The position numbers were made by a program, and so were the translations under genes. This document shows positions 28,571 through 38,437 of a DNA stretch of 64,000 nt, one piece after another. The stretch comes from an uncultured Pelagibacteraceae bacterium. Lineage in GTDB: Bacteria; Pseudomonadota; Alphaproteobacteria; Pelagibacterales; Pelagibacteraceae. The stretch covers positions 1 to 64,000 of the forward strand of contig CACHQB010000001.1 of the NCBI GenBank assembly GCA_902581925.1. The letters run 5' to 3'. Each line of letters opens with the position of its first letter. Within the stretch, counting starts at the first letter, position 1. The notes beneath the pieces were generated by a model, which saw nothing but the letters and a program-made list of their open reading frames with translations, ran no database searches and was not told where the DNA came from.

Positions 28571-30607
28571 ATGATAAACAAGGTTTATTTAGAAAATTTA
28601 AATGATGCTCAAAAAGAAGCTGTATTATACTTAGATGGGCCACTTCTAATTGTTGCAGGAGCTGGTTCCGGAAAAACAAAGGTTTTAACCTCAAGAATTG
28701 CGAATATTATCAAAGAAAAAAAGGCATTCCCTAATCAAATATTAGCAGTCACATTTACTAATAAAGCTGCTAAAGAGATGCAAAATAGAGTAAGCAAAAT
28801 ACTTGGCTCTAATGCAGTAGGACTTTCATGGCTAGGCACATTTCATTCTATTTGTGCGAAATTATTGCGAAAACATGCTTCAGCAGCAAATCTTAATTCC
28901 AATTTTACTATAGTAGACACGGATGATCAGATCAGACTTATAAAAAATATTTGCAAGGCTGAAAATATTGATATCAAACAATTGTCTCCAAGATTTATAT
29001 TGGCAATAATTGATCGTTGGAAAAATAAAGGATTTTATCCAAATGAAGTAGTAATAAATAAAAAAGATCTTTATGAAAAAACAATTCTTCCACTCTATAA
29101 AATTTATCAACAAAAGTTAACTGACCTAAACTCTTGTGACTTTGGTGATCTTATATTACATGCTGTAAAGATTTTGGAATTCAATTCAGACATTAGAGAA
29201 ATATATTCAAAAAATTTTAAATATATCCTTGTTGATGAATATCAAGATACAAATTTTATTCAAAGTAAATGGCTTAATCTTTTATCGGAAAAAAACAAAA
29301 ATATTTGCTGTGTTGGAGATGATGATCAATCTATTTATAGTTGGAGGGGAGCAGAAATTAAAAATTTTTTAGAATTTGAACAAGTTTATAAAAATACAAA
29401 AGTTATAAGATTAGAACAAAATTATAGATCTTCTCAAAATATTTTATCTGTTGCTTCAAATCTTATCTCTAATAATCAAAATAGAGTTGGTAAAACATTA
29501 ATTACTACTATGGAAGAAGGTGATTTGGTTAAATTAAACTGTTTTAAAAATGGTAAAGATGAAGCTATTGGAATTTCAGACGAAATAGAAAAAAATATAA
29601 AAAAAAAATTTTCTTATAACAATATTGCAATCCTAGTTAGAGCTATTTTTCAAACTCGTGAATTTGAAGAAAGATTCCTTAAAATTGGTATGCCTTATAG
29701 AATATTAGGTGGCACAAAATTTTATGAAAGAGCTGAAATAAAGGATTGTGTTGCTTATCTAAGATTAATTTATCAAGAAAAAGATGATCTTGCTTTTGAA
29801 AGAATAGTAAATAACCCTAAGAGATCAATAGGTGATAGTACTTTAAAAAATATTCATGAGTTTGCAAAAGAAAATAATTTAAATTTAGAAAGAGCGTCAA
29901 TTAAAATGCTTGAACAAAATTTAATTAAACCAAAAACTAAAATTGGATTAAGTTTATTTATTAATTCTATGGTTAAATGGAGAAACGATTTAATTGAAAA
30001 AAAATTTAATCATGTAAAATTATTACAAATTGTTTTGGATGAATCAGGTTATTCAGCAATGCTTAAAAATAAAAAAGACTTGGATAATGAAAATAGATTA
30101 GAAAATATTAAAGAATTATTAAGTGCGATGAAAGAATTTGATAATTTAGAAAGTTTTTTAGAACACGTTTCTTTAGCAACGTCTGTAGATCAGGAATGGG
30201 ATGGTGAAAAGATCAACATGATGACTATGCACGCCGCAAAAGGTTTAGAGTTTGATGTTGTGTTTTTACCTGGGTGGGAAGAAGGATTGTTTCCACATCA
30301 AAAATCTATTGAGGAAAAGGGTCAAAATGGCCTAGAGGAAGAAAGACGTTTAGCATATGTAGGAATTACAAGAGCAAAGAAAAAAGCTATAATTTCATTT
30401 TCAATGAATAGATTTTATCAAGGAGATTGGATTGATAGTATGGCTTCAAGATTTGTTGATGAACTTCCAGAAAAACATTTAGAAAAAAACTCCTTCTTTG
30501 ATGAGGAAATTAATAATGATGATGATTTTGATTTTAATCAAGATTTTGAAATTGAAGAAGGTACAAGAAGTCCTGGTTGGATAAGATATCAGAAGAGAAT
30601 TAAATGA
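28571..30607 (+). CDS. uvrD: UvrD/PcrA-type DNA helicase
   Basis: LLIVAGAGSGKTKVLTSRI; VDEYQDTNFIQ; GDDDQSIYSWRGAE; MTMHAAKGLEFDVVFLPGWEEGLFPH. Confidence 0.95.
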   Translation: MINKVYLENLNDAQKEAVLYLDGPLLIVAGAGSGKTKVLTSRIANIIKEKKAFPNQILAVTFTNKAAKEMQNRVSKILGSNAVGLSWLGTFHSICAKLLRKHASAANLNSNFTIVDTDDQIRLIKNICKAENIDIKQLSPRFILAIIDRWKNKGFYPNEVVINKKDLYEKTILPLYKIYQQKLTDLNSCDFGDLILHAVKILEFNSDIREIYSKNFKYILVDEYQDTNFIQSKWLNLLSEKNKNICCVGDDDQSIYSWRGAEIKNFLEFEQVYKNTKVIRLEQNYRSSQNILSVASNLISNNQNRVGKTLITTMEEGDLVKLNCFKNGKDEAIGISDEIEKNIKKKFSYNNIAILVRAIFQTREFEERFLKIGMPYRILGGTKFYERAEIKDCVAYLRLIYQEKDDLAFERIVNNPKRSIGDSTLKNIHEFAKENNLNLERASIKMLEQNLIKPKTKIGLSLFINSMVKWRNDLIEKKFNHVKLLQIVLDESGYSAMLKNKKDLDNENRLENIKELLSAMKEFDNLESFLEHVSLATSVDQEWDGEKINMMTMHAAKGLEFDVVFLPGWEEGLFPHQKSIEEKGQNGLEEERRLAYVGITRAKKKAIISFSMNRFYQGDWIDSMASRFVDELPEKHLEKNSFFDEEINNDDDFDFNQDFEIEEGTRSPGWIRYQKRIK

Positions 30608-32298
30608 AAAATTACATAAAAGAATTAAGGAGTAAATTCAATAAATATGAAATTGATGGTTATGTAATTCCAAAAAATGACGATTATTTTACTGAATATT
30701 CAAAATTAAATCGATTAGAGATTATCTCAAACTTTAGTGGATCTGCTGGATTAGCCATAATTCTTAAAAATAAAAATTATTTATTTACCGATGGAAGGTA
30801 CACAATTCAAAGTCAAATTGAGAGTGGAAAAAATTTTAAAATATATGGATTTGAAAAATTAATGAATTGTAGTTTGTTTAAAAATCTTACAATTGGTATA
30901 GATCCAAAGCTATTTACAAATTCTCAAATTAAAAATTATTTTTTAAAACACAATAAAATCAAATATGTCGAAAAAAATCTAATTGATGAAATTAAAAAAC
31001 AGAAAGAACATACTTCTATCCCATTTTTTTCTTTAAATAAAAATATTGTTGGTGAAAGTATTAATTCTAAATTAAATAAAATAACTAAATACTTAAAAAA
31101 AAATAAATCTGATTATATTTTTATTACTGCGCCAGAAAATGTCGCTTGGACTTTAAATATACGAGGTGGAGATGGCCCCAACAGCCCAATTCCTAATTCA
31201 AGATTAATAGTAAGTAAATCAAAAAAAATACTACTTATAAGTAATCTTAAAAAGTGTAAGCAATTATTAAAAAATAAAATTATTAACAAAGATGAATTTT
31301 TAGATGTAAATAGTTTATCAAGCAAAATAGTACATCTTAAGGGAAAAAACTTTATTGTAGATGATAAATCTTGTTCAATTTTTTATGAAAATTTAATTAA
31401 GTCTAAATTTAAGATCATAAAAAGAGAAGATCCAATTTATCTTTTAAAAGCAATTAAAAATAAAACTGAAATTAAAAATATGATTAATACTCATATCTTA
31501 GATGGGGTTGCATTAACAAAATTTTTATACTGGATAAAAAAAATTAATAAAAAGAAAATTACAGAAGTAGAAGCTGCAAATAAATTAGAAAATTTTAGAA
31601 AATTAAATTTAAATTTTCTCTATCCTAGTTTTGATACTATTGCAGGCTCTGGGAAAAATGGAGCAATTGTACATTACCGCGCAAAGAAAGAGAATTGTAG
31701 GACTATTAACAAAAAAGATATTTTATTATGTGACTCAGGTGGACAATATAAATATGGTACAACTGATGTGACGAGAACGATATGTTTTTCGCAACAAAAA
31801 CAAAATATCAAAAATATTTTCACGAAAGTATTGAAAGGCCATATTGCTGTAGCTACGACTAATATTAATAAAGATGATATAGGCAAAAAAATTGACAAAA
31901 GAGCAAGAAAATTTTTAAATAAAAGCAACTTAGATTATGCACATGGTACAGGACATGGTGTTGGTTTTTTTCTTAATGTTCATGAGGGACCTCAATCTAT
32001 TACAAAAATAAATACAGTAAAAATAAAAGAAGGTATGATTTTAAGTAATGAACCCGGTTATTATAAGACTAACGAATATGGAATTAGAATAGAAAATTTA
32101 GTTTATGTTAAAAAAATAAATAAAAATTTGCTATTTAAAAATCTAACAATGGCACCTATAGAAAAAGATTTAATCAATTTTGATTTATTAACAGTTGAAG
32201 AAAAAAACTATCTATTTAAATATCACTTAGAAGTTTATTCAAAAATATCTAAATATTTAAATCCCAATGAAAGAAAATGGCTAGCTAGTTTTATTTAG
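30604..32298 (+). CDS. Xaa-Pro aminopeptidase (M24 family)
   Basis: LFTDGRYTIQ; LLCDSGGQYKYGTTDVTRT; HGTGHGVGFFLNVHEGPQ; MILSNEPGYY. Confidence 0.94.
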   Translation: MKNYIKELRSKFNKYEIDGYVIPKNDDYFTEYSKLNRLEIISNFSGSAGLAIILKNKNYLFTDGRYTIQSQIESGKNFKIYGFEKLMNCSLFKNLTIGIDPKLFTNSQIKNYFLKHNKIKYVEKNLIDEIKKQKEHTSIPFFSLNKNIVGESINSKLNKITKYLKKNKSDYIFITAPENVAWTLNIRGGDGPNSPIPNSRLIVSKSKKILLISNLKKCKQLLKNKIINKDEFLDVNSLSSKIVHLKGKNFIVDDKSCSIFYENLIKSKFKIIKREDPIYLLKAIKNKTEIKNMINTHILDGVALTKFLYWIKKINKKKITEVEAANKLENFRKLNLNFLYPSFDTIAGSGKNGAIVHYRAKKENCRTINKKDILLCDSGGQYKYGTTDVTRTICFSQQKQNIKNIFTKVLKGHIAVATTNINKDDIGKKIDKRARKFLNKSNLDYAHGTGHGVGFFLNVHEGPQSITKINTVKIKEGMILSNEPGYYKTNEYGIRIENLVYVKKINKNLLFKNLTMAPIEKDLINFDLLTVEEKNYLFKYHLEVYSKISKYLNPNERKWLASFI

Positions 32299-34320
32299 CA
32301 TCTTCAAAAATTCAGCTTGATCTATAACATTTATTTTAAGCTGTTTTGCACTATCGATTTTCTTCTTTGTTGGCTTGTCCCCGATTATTAAATAATTCAA
32401 TTTTTTAGAGACACTACTAACCGTTTTGCCAGAATTTTCTTCAATCAAAGATTTAACTTCGGCTCTACTAATTCCATTTAATTTCCCTGTAACTAAAAAG
32501 GTTTTATTTTTTAACAAACCATCATCAGAGTTTTGAATAGCTTTTTTTACCGCCAAAACCTTTTCCAATTCATTTAAAACTTTCAAATTTGATTCATTTG
32601 AAAAAAAAATTTTAATTGAATTTACTTGAGTTTCACCAATCCCATCAATATTTAACATTTCTTCATAATCATTTTGTTTAGATAAATTTTTAAATTTTGA
32701 AAATGATATAAAATGTTTAGCTAACAATTTAGCATTTTCTAATCCGATATGCCTAATTCCTAATGAATAAATTAACCTCTCTAAAGAAATATTTTTTTTT
32801 TGACTAATTGAATATTTCAAATTTTGAACAGATAGTTGTCCCCAGCCTTCTAGTTTTTCAATTTTTTGATAATCTAATTTAAATATATCATGAGGAAATT
32901 TTATTAATTTCAATTTCCAGAAATTTTCAACTATTTTTTTTCCAAAACCATCTATATTAAAAGCCTCTTTTGAAACAAAGTGTTTTAATTTTTCAATCGA
33001 AATATTATCACAATAATAACCTTCACTGGAACATCTCCTAACTGCATCAACTTTTTTTGTTATCTTGTTAAATTCTTTAATTGTTTTTGATCCACATGAA
33101 GGACAATTTTCTGGAAAAATAAATTTTTTTGAATTTTTTAACCTTTTTTTTATGTCTACAGAAAGTATGTGGGGTATAACATCCCCTGCTCTCTCTATAA
33201 CAGCTGTATCTCCTACTCTAATATCTTTTCGATTGATTTCATCTTCATTATGTAATGTTGCATTTGAAACTATGACTCCTCCAATATTGATTGGCTTTAA
33301 CTTTGCAACTGGAGTTAAAGCACCAGTTCTTCCAACTTGAATGTCAATATCCAAAATAGTTGAAATTGCTTTATTTGATGAGAATTTGTGAGCAATGGCC
33401 CATCTAGGAGCATTTGCGACATTTCCCAATCTTTTTTGTAATTCAAAATCATCAATTTTATAAACTATACCATCTATATCAAAATCTAAATTAGCTCTCT
33501 GCTGTTCAACATCATTATAATTTTCTAACAAATTTTTAACTCCAGTAATTGTCTTATTCAAAGGATTAATTTTAAATCCCCATTTACTAAGTTTTTTCAA
33601 GTAATCAGATTGTTTTTTAAGTTTTAAACCTTTTTCAAAACCAAAAGTATAAGCGATAAATTTTAAAGGTATTTTTTTTGTATCTTCAGGATTTTTTTGT
33701 CTTAAAGATCCTGATGCAGCATTTCTTGGATTGGCAAACTTTTCTTTTAAGTTCTCAAAATCACTATTTTGAATAAAAACTTCACCCCTTATATCAATAT
33801 CCTCAGGAAAATCTTTAGATAAAATTTTCTTTGGAATATCTTTTATAGTTGCAAGGTTATTAGTAATATCCTCACCTTCTTCACCATCACCTCTGGATAA
33901 TCCTGTTTTGAATTCTCCATTTTTATAATTTAAAGATGCTGAAATGCCATCAATTTTTGGCTCTGCACTGTAGGACAATATAAAATCTTTATCTTCAGAA
34001 ATAAAATTCAATATTTTTTTTTCAAAATTTAAAAGATCCTGTAAACTAAAAGCATTGGACAAAGATAGCATTGGAACCCTATGCTTTTGTTTTTTGAAGT
34101 TTTTAGATGGTTTGAAACCTACTATTTTAGAGGGCGAGTTTTTTGATTTTAAAAATTTATACTTATTTTCAAATAATAAAATTTCTTTTTTAAGTTTATC
34201 AAAATATTGGTCATCAACTAAAGGTTGGCTTTTTTCATAATAACTTTTGTTATAATTAATATAATCTTCTATTTTTTTAAGATATTGTTTTTTAATTTCT
34301 TTTTTATTCATCTCATTCAA
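32281..34320 (-). CDS. ligA: NAD-dependent DNA ligase
   Basis: EPKIDGISASLNYKNG (KxDG); NPRNAASGSLRQKNP; HxH, Zn finger CPSCG...C...YYC; BRCT C-terminus. Confidence 0.97.
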   Translation of the reverse strand: MNEMNKKEIKKQYLKKIEDYINYNKSYYEKSQPLVDDQYFDKLKKEILLFENKYKFLKSKNSPSKIVGFKPSKNFKKQKHRVPMLSLSNAFSLQDLLNFEKKILNFISEDKDFILSYSAEPKIDGISASLNYKNGEFKTGLSRGDGEEGEDITNNLATIKDIPKKILSKDFPEDIDIRGEVFIQNSDFENLKEKFANPRNAASGSLRQKNPEDTKKIPLKFIAYTFGFEKGLKLKKQSDYLKKLSKWGFKINPLNKTITGVKNLLENYNDVEQQRANLDFDIDGIVYKIDDFELQKRLGNVANAPRWAIAHKFSSNKAISTILDIDIQVGRTGALTPVAKLKPINIGGVIVSNATLHNEDEINRKDIRVGDTAVIERAGDVIPHILSVDIKKRLKNSKKFIFPENCPSCGSKTIKEFNKITKKVDAVRRCSSEGYYCDNISIEKLKHFVSKEAFNIDGFGKKIVENFWKLKLIKFPHDIFKLDYQKIEKLEGWGQLSVQNLKYSISQKKNISLERLIYSLGIRHIGLENAKLLAKHFISFSKFKNLSKQNDYEEMLNIDGIGETQVNSIKIFFSNESNLKVLNELEKVLAVKKAIQNSDDGLLKNKTFLVTGKLNGISRAEVKSLIEENSGKTVSSVSKKLNYLIIGDKPTKKKIDSAKQLKINVIDQAEFLKMLNKTS

Positions 34321-35143
34321 AAAGAGATTTGAATTTTCTTAAAATTATGTTTTCTTCTTTTTTTATTCTTGAAATTTCATAATTTTTATTAAAAACACTA
34401 TATGATTTTTCATACCATTTTGAAGTTTGATAATTATAGCCTAATAAATTTGCATATTTTTTTGACTCATCTTCTAAACCTAAAATATAATATATTTCTA
34501 CCAGCCTATGAAGAGCTTCTTCTACATAAATTGTAGTATCATAATTATCAACAACAAATTTAAATCTATTAATTGCTGCAACCCACTTTTTTTTGTCATA
34601 ATAGAATCTTCCTACATACATTTCTTTAGCTGCTAAAATATCATAAATTAAATTTAATTTAAATTCTGCATCTATCGCAAAATCAGTATTTGGATAATTT
34701 TTAATTAATCTTAAAAATATTTTTTTTGATTTTTCTATTGATTCTAAATCTTTTTTTTCGTCAACAATTTGCTCGTAATAACAAAGACCTAGTAAATATT
34801 CCGCATATGCTCTCTCATGATGATTGGGATATACTTTCAGAAATCTTTCCAATTCAGCAATTGCATCAGCATAATAATTTTGAGAATAATACGAATAACT
34901 AGCCATCAATGCTGCTCTAGGTGCAACTTCAGATTGGGGGAATAAAATTTCTGCTTCGTTAAATTTTTTTGCAGCGAACAAAGCATCGCCTCTTTTCAAT
35001 TCTTTTAAACCCTCTTGATAGGCTTCAATCATTTGAAGTTCTAAATTTGTTTCTTTAATTTCAGATTTTTCAATAACTTCATTTGAACAAGAAATACAAA
35101 ATATTAAAATAAAAAAAAACTTAATTAATCTTATTAAAGACAT
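34313..35143 (-). CDS. bamD: Outer membrane assembly lipoprotein BamD
   Basis: Lipobox-like FCISC; TPR repeats with YPNHHERAYAEYLLGLCYYEQI. Confidence 0.9.
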   Translation of the reverse strand: MSLIRLIKFFFILIFCISCSNEVIEKSEIKETNLELQMIEAYQEGLKELKRGDALFAAKKFNEAEILFPQSEVAPRAALMASYSYYSQNYYADAIAELERFLKVYPNHHERAYAEYLLGLCYYEQIVDEKKDLESIEKSKKIFLRLIKNYPNTDFAIDAEFKLNLIYDILAAKEMYVGRFYYDKKKWVAAINRFKFVVDNYDTTIYVEEALHRLVEIYYILGLEDESKKYANLLGYNYQTSKWYEKSYSVFNKNYEISRIKKEENIILRKFKSLFE

Positions 35144-35190
35144 ATAGTTTTATACTCTTAAATTTAAAATTTGAAAAATAAATCTTTATT

Positions 35191-36111
35191 TTAAGCTATA
35201 GATTTAAGTAGATTTCTATTAATGAGCGTGTGTGGCAAGTTTTTTTCTTGTATCTCAATTAATGAAAAATTTTCTCTATTTTCAAAAACTTTTCTCAATA
35301 GTTGATTGGTAAGAAAATGACCGCCTTGAGAACATTTTATAGATGCCAATATTCTATAGCCTGTAGTGTATAAATCTCCAATACAATCCAGTATTTTATG
35401 ATTTACAAACTCTTTTTCATTTCTCAATCCCTCTGGATTTAATATTTCCTTATCCTTTACCACTACTGCGTTTTCTAAACTTCCACCTTTGGCTAAACCT
35501 TTGCTTTTAATTAATTCAATATCTTCAAATAAGCAAAATGTTCTTGAATTATAAACTTCTGATAAATCGTCTTCATAAACTTTAATTTTATTTTTTTGAT
35601 TTCCTATTACAGGGTTTTTATATTTTAACTCAAAATCTATATCTAAACTTAATGTTGAAGGTTTAATATTTATAAATCTTGTACCTTCTGAAAAACTAAT
35701 TTCTTTATTTATTTTAATAATTTTAATCGGCGAATTACTTATTTCTAATCCAACTGCACTTATCTTTTCTATAAAATTTTTTGCAGAACCATCGAGAATT
35801 GGAACCTCTTCATTATCTATTTCAATTATAGCATTATCAATACCCAAACAGAATAGAGCTCCCATTAGATGTTCTATAGTTGAAACCCTTGCGCCAAATT
35901 CATTTTCAATTGTAGTATTTAAAGAAGTGTTAGAAACGTTAGCAAAGTTTGGATAAATAATATTATTAATTTTTAAATCTACTCTTTTAAAAACAATTCC
36001 AACATTTGGTTCAGCTGATCTGATAGTGATATTCACATTGTGTCCGCTATGTAATGCAACACCATTAAAGGACACATTTTTTTTTATCGTTTTTTGATTT
36101 AAGTACGACAT
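35191..36111 (-). CDS. lpxC: UDP-3-O-acyl-N-acetylglucosamine deacetylase
   Basis: NGVALHSGHNV; TIEHLMGALFCLGIDNA; FVNHKILDCIGDLY; KCSQGGHFLTNQLL. Confidence 0.97.
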   Translation of the reverse strand: MSYLNQKTIKKNVSFNGVALHSGHNVNITIRSAEPNVGIVFKRVDLKINNIIYPNFANVSNTSLNTTIENEFGARVSTIEHLMGALFCLGIDNAIIEIDNEEVPILDGSAKNFIEKISAVGLEISNSPIKIIKINKEISFSEGTRFINIKPSTLSLDIDFELKYKNPVIGNQKNKIKVYEDDLSEVYNSRTFCLFEDIELIKSKGLAKGGSLENAVVVKDKEILNPEGLRNEKEFVNHKILDCIGDLYTTGYRILASIKCSQGGHFLTNQLLRKVFENRENFSLIEIQEKNLPHTLINRNLLKSIA

Positions 36112-36175
36112 TCCGAACTTTTAATTTGAAATATGAAAAAAAAGAAAACAACAAATGTTACGGTTTAAAACAAAT

Positions 36176-36877
36176 TTAACTAAATAGTTGAAAAAATTTT
36201 TCAAAAAATCCTGATTTTTTTTGATTTTTAGCTACAAAATTAACCTCATTTTCGTTATATCCATTTAATATCATATGGGACATTACTGATAGCTCTTTTT
36301 CATTATCAAAAAAATTTTTTACATAACTACCATCTAAATATTTGACAATCTTAATTTGATAATTTTCCAAAATTTTATTTAATTCATAAACAAAAGTATT
36401 TGAAATTGATTTAAATTGAATTTCTAGGGCCAAATGATCACTCTTTAAATTTTCCTCGAATGAAGAATAGCTTTTACCGTTTACAAAATATTTTTTAATT
36501 ATCATATGCATAATATTTTCATTTTGATTGTTTTCTCTAAATAATTCTTTAGCCTCAGCAAGTGAACTTTCAAGGTATTCTTTGGTAATAAAAATACTAT
36601 AATTTTTTCTCTTAATTCCTAAGTATAAATTAAAAATTTTTTCATCTTCTAGTATAACAGATATATTTTTAATGAATTTTCCACTTAATTTTTCAATTTT
36701 AAAAATATTATCATCCAGAAATTTATTTAGGATATCAAGATTATTATGGTTTAAACTTTCATCAATTAGGATTTCTTCCTTATATAAATTTTTTAAATTC
36801 TTTCTATCAAATAAGTATATTCCAAATTTATTTGGTGAAATACTTAAATAGTTTTCAAATTCTAGTTCTTCATTCAT
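36176..36877 (-). CDS. Truncated, divergent FtsA-like protein (1A/1C region plus C-terminal amphipathic tail)
   Basis: Position directly after ftsQ; ITKEYLESSLAEAKELF...NIMHMIIKKYFVNGKSYSSFEENLKSDHLALEIQFKSIS resembles FtsA 1C (VTQEDVDRVIEAA..VLHVIPQxYxxDGQxGIxxPxGMxGxRLEAxVHIVT); tail KKSGFFEKFFQLFS; no phosphate-2/adenosine motif. Confidence 0.65.
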   Translation of the reverse strand: MNEELEFENYLSISPNKFGIYLFDRKNLKNLYKEEILIDESLNHNNLDILNKFLDDNIFKIEKLSGKFIKNISVILEDEKIFNLYLGIKRKNYSIFITKEYLESSLAEAKELFRENNQNENIMHMIIKKYFVNGKSYSSFEENLKSDHLALEIQFKSISNTFVYELNKILENYQIKIVKYLDGSYVKNFFDNEKELSVMSHMILNGYNENEVNFVAKNQKKSGFFEKFFQLFS

Positions 36878-37541
36878 TTAAAATAATTTGTCCTTCTATT
36901 CTTGCATCAATTATAAAAAATTTATCAACTTTATAATTTTCAAAAAAATCATATGTATAATTTAATGTTTGTTTTGTTAAATCATTTGGTAATTTTAACA
37001 AAATATTATTATCAAATTTTAAATCCCATCTTTTTGATGGAAAAAAATAAAACTCCTTTATTTTTTTATATGAAAAATTAGAATTATCTATAAGTGTTTT
37101 TAACTTAAGAAACTCAGTTACACTTGGCTTCCCAAATATAAAAGGTAAATTGAATTGATTGGTTTCATCTGGTATTAATTTTCCATTAGATCCTACTAGA
37201 AATAATTTTCCATCTATATTAATTTTCGCTAAAAATTTTGTTTTCTCGATTTTTATGTCAATAGTATATGGATATTTCTTAAATACTTCATATCTTTCAA
37301 TTAATGGATTAGAATTGATTAAATAATTAAGATTATTTTTATTAATTAAAAAAATATTTTCTATATTTAATTTTTTAATTTTATTTAAAAGAATTTTATT
37401 TTCTTTTTGATCTAATCCTGAAATTTCAATTTTTTTTATTTTATTAAATTTTAAGTTATTTAAAGATTTATTACTAATAGTTGAAACAATTATTAAAAAA
37501 AAAATATAAACTAAAACTTTTTTACTTTTTTTTTGATGCAT
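36870..37541 (-). CDS. ftsQ: Cell division protein FtsQ
   Basis: N-terminal TM, POTRA-like IKKIEISGLDQKENKILLNKIKKL...NPLIERYEVFKKYPYTIDIKIEKTKFLAKI; between ddl and the FtsA-like gene. Confidence 0.85.
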   Translation of the reverse strand: MHQKKSKKVLVYIFFLIIVSTISNKSLNNLKFNKIKKIEISGLDQKENKILLNKIKKLNIENIFLINKNNLNYLINSNPLIERYEVFKKYPYTIDIKIEKTKFLAKINIDGKLFLVGSNGKLIPDETNQFNLPFIFGKPSVTEFLKLKTLIDNSNFSYKKIKEFYFFPSKRWDLKFDNNILLKLPNDLTKQTLNYTYDFFENYKVDKFFIIDARIEGQIILNE

Positions 37542-38436
37542 CTTTCAACATCCATTCAATTAATTTTAAAAATGAAATACCTTTATATGCTGCTATTTCA
37601 GGAACTAGGGATAATTTAGTCATTCCTGGCTGTGTATTAATTTCTAATAAATAAAAATTTCCTCTAAAATATTTAAAATCTGATCTAGTTACACCTCTGC
37701 AACCAATTATTTTATGAGCTCTTAAGGCTATATTCATTACTTCGTCTAATTTACTTTTAGGTAAATTTACCGGAATTATGTGTTGAGTTTTTGCGTTTTT
37801 GTAATATTTGGCTTGATAATCATAAAATCTTCTTTTTGGCTTGAGTTCAATAACTCCAAGTTTTTTAATACCCATTATTGCAACTTGTATTTCCCTACCT
37901 GAAATAAATTCCTCAATCAAAATCTTTTTATAACTTTTAAGCGAATTTATAATTTTAATTATATTTTTCTTATCACAAATATAAACATTTACACTTGATC
38001 CCTCGTTCAATGGTTTAACTACTACTGGAAATTTTAGTTTTTTGTTTATTTTTTTTATTAAATTAGATGGTTTTAAATCATATGAATATGTAAAAAATTT
38101 TGGAGTTTTTATTTTATTTTTTATAAATATTTTTTTTGAAATTTCTTTATCCATTGCAATAGACGATGCAATTACACCTGAATGTGTATAAGGAATTTTG
38201 AACCTCTCTAGAATAGTTTGAATATAACCATCCTCACCAAATTGGCCATGCAATGCATTAAAAATCAAATTTGGTCTGAAAAATTTTATATTTTTTTCTA
38301 AATTATTATCTGGTTCAGTGATTTGAACTCTATAACCGTTGTTTTTAAGCTCTTTAGCAACCTGCTGACCTGTATTAAGACTAATTATTCTCTCTTTTGA
38401 TATCCCACCTGATATTATTAATATTTTTTTTTTCAA
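37522..38436 (-). CDS. ddl: D-alanine--D-alanine ligase
   Basis: LIFNALHGQFGEDGYIQ; FPVVVKPLNEGSSVNV; GCRGVTRSDF; LEINTQPGMT. Confidence 0.96.
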   Translation of the reverse strand: MKKKILIISGGISKERIISLNTGQQVAKELKNNGYRVQITEPDNNLEKNIKFFRPNLIFNALHGQFGEDGYIQTILERFKIPYTHSGVIASSIAMDKEISKKIFIKNKIKTPKFFTYSYDLKPSNLIKKINKKLKFPVVVKPLNEGSSVNVYICDKKNIIKIINSLKSYKKILIEEFISGREIQVAIMGIKKLGVIELKPKRRFYDYQAKYYKNAKTQHIIPVNLPKSKLDEVMNIALRAHKIIGCRGVTRSDFKYFRGNFYLLEINTQPGMTKLSLVPEIAAYKGISFLKLIEWMLKDASKKK

Positions 38437-38437
38437 C

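Noticed and set aside
33065-33340. Plus-strand 91-aa ORF
   Set aside because: Antisense to ligA.
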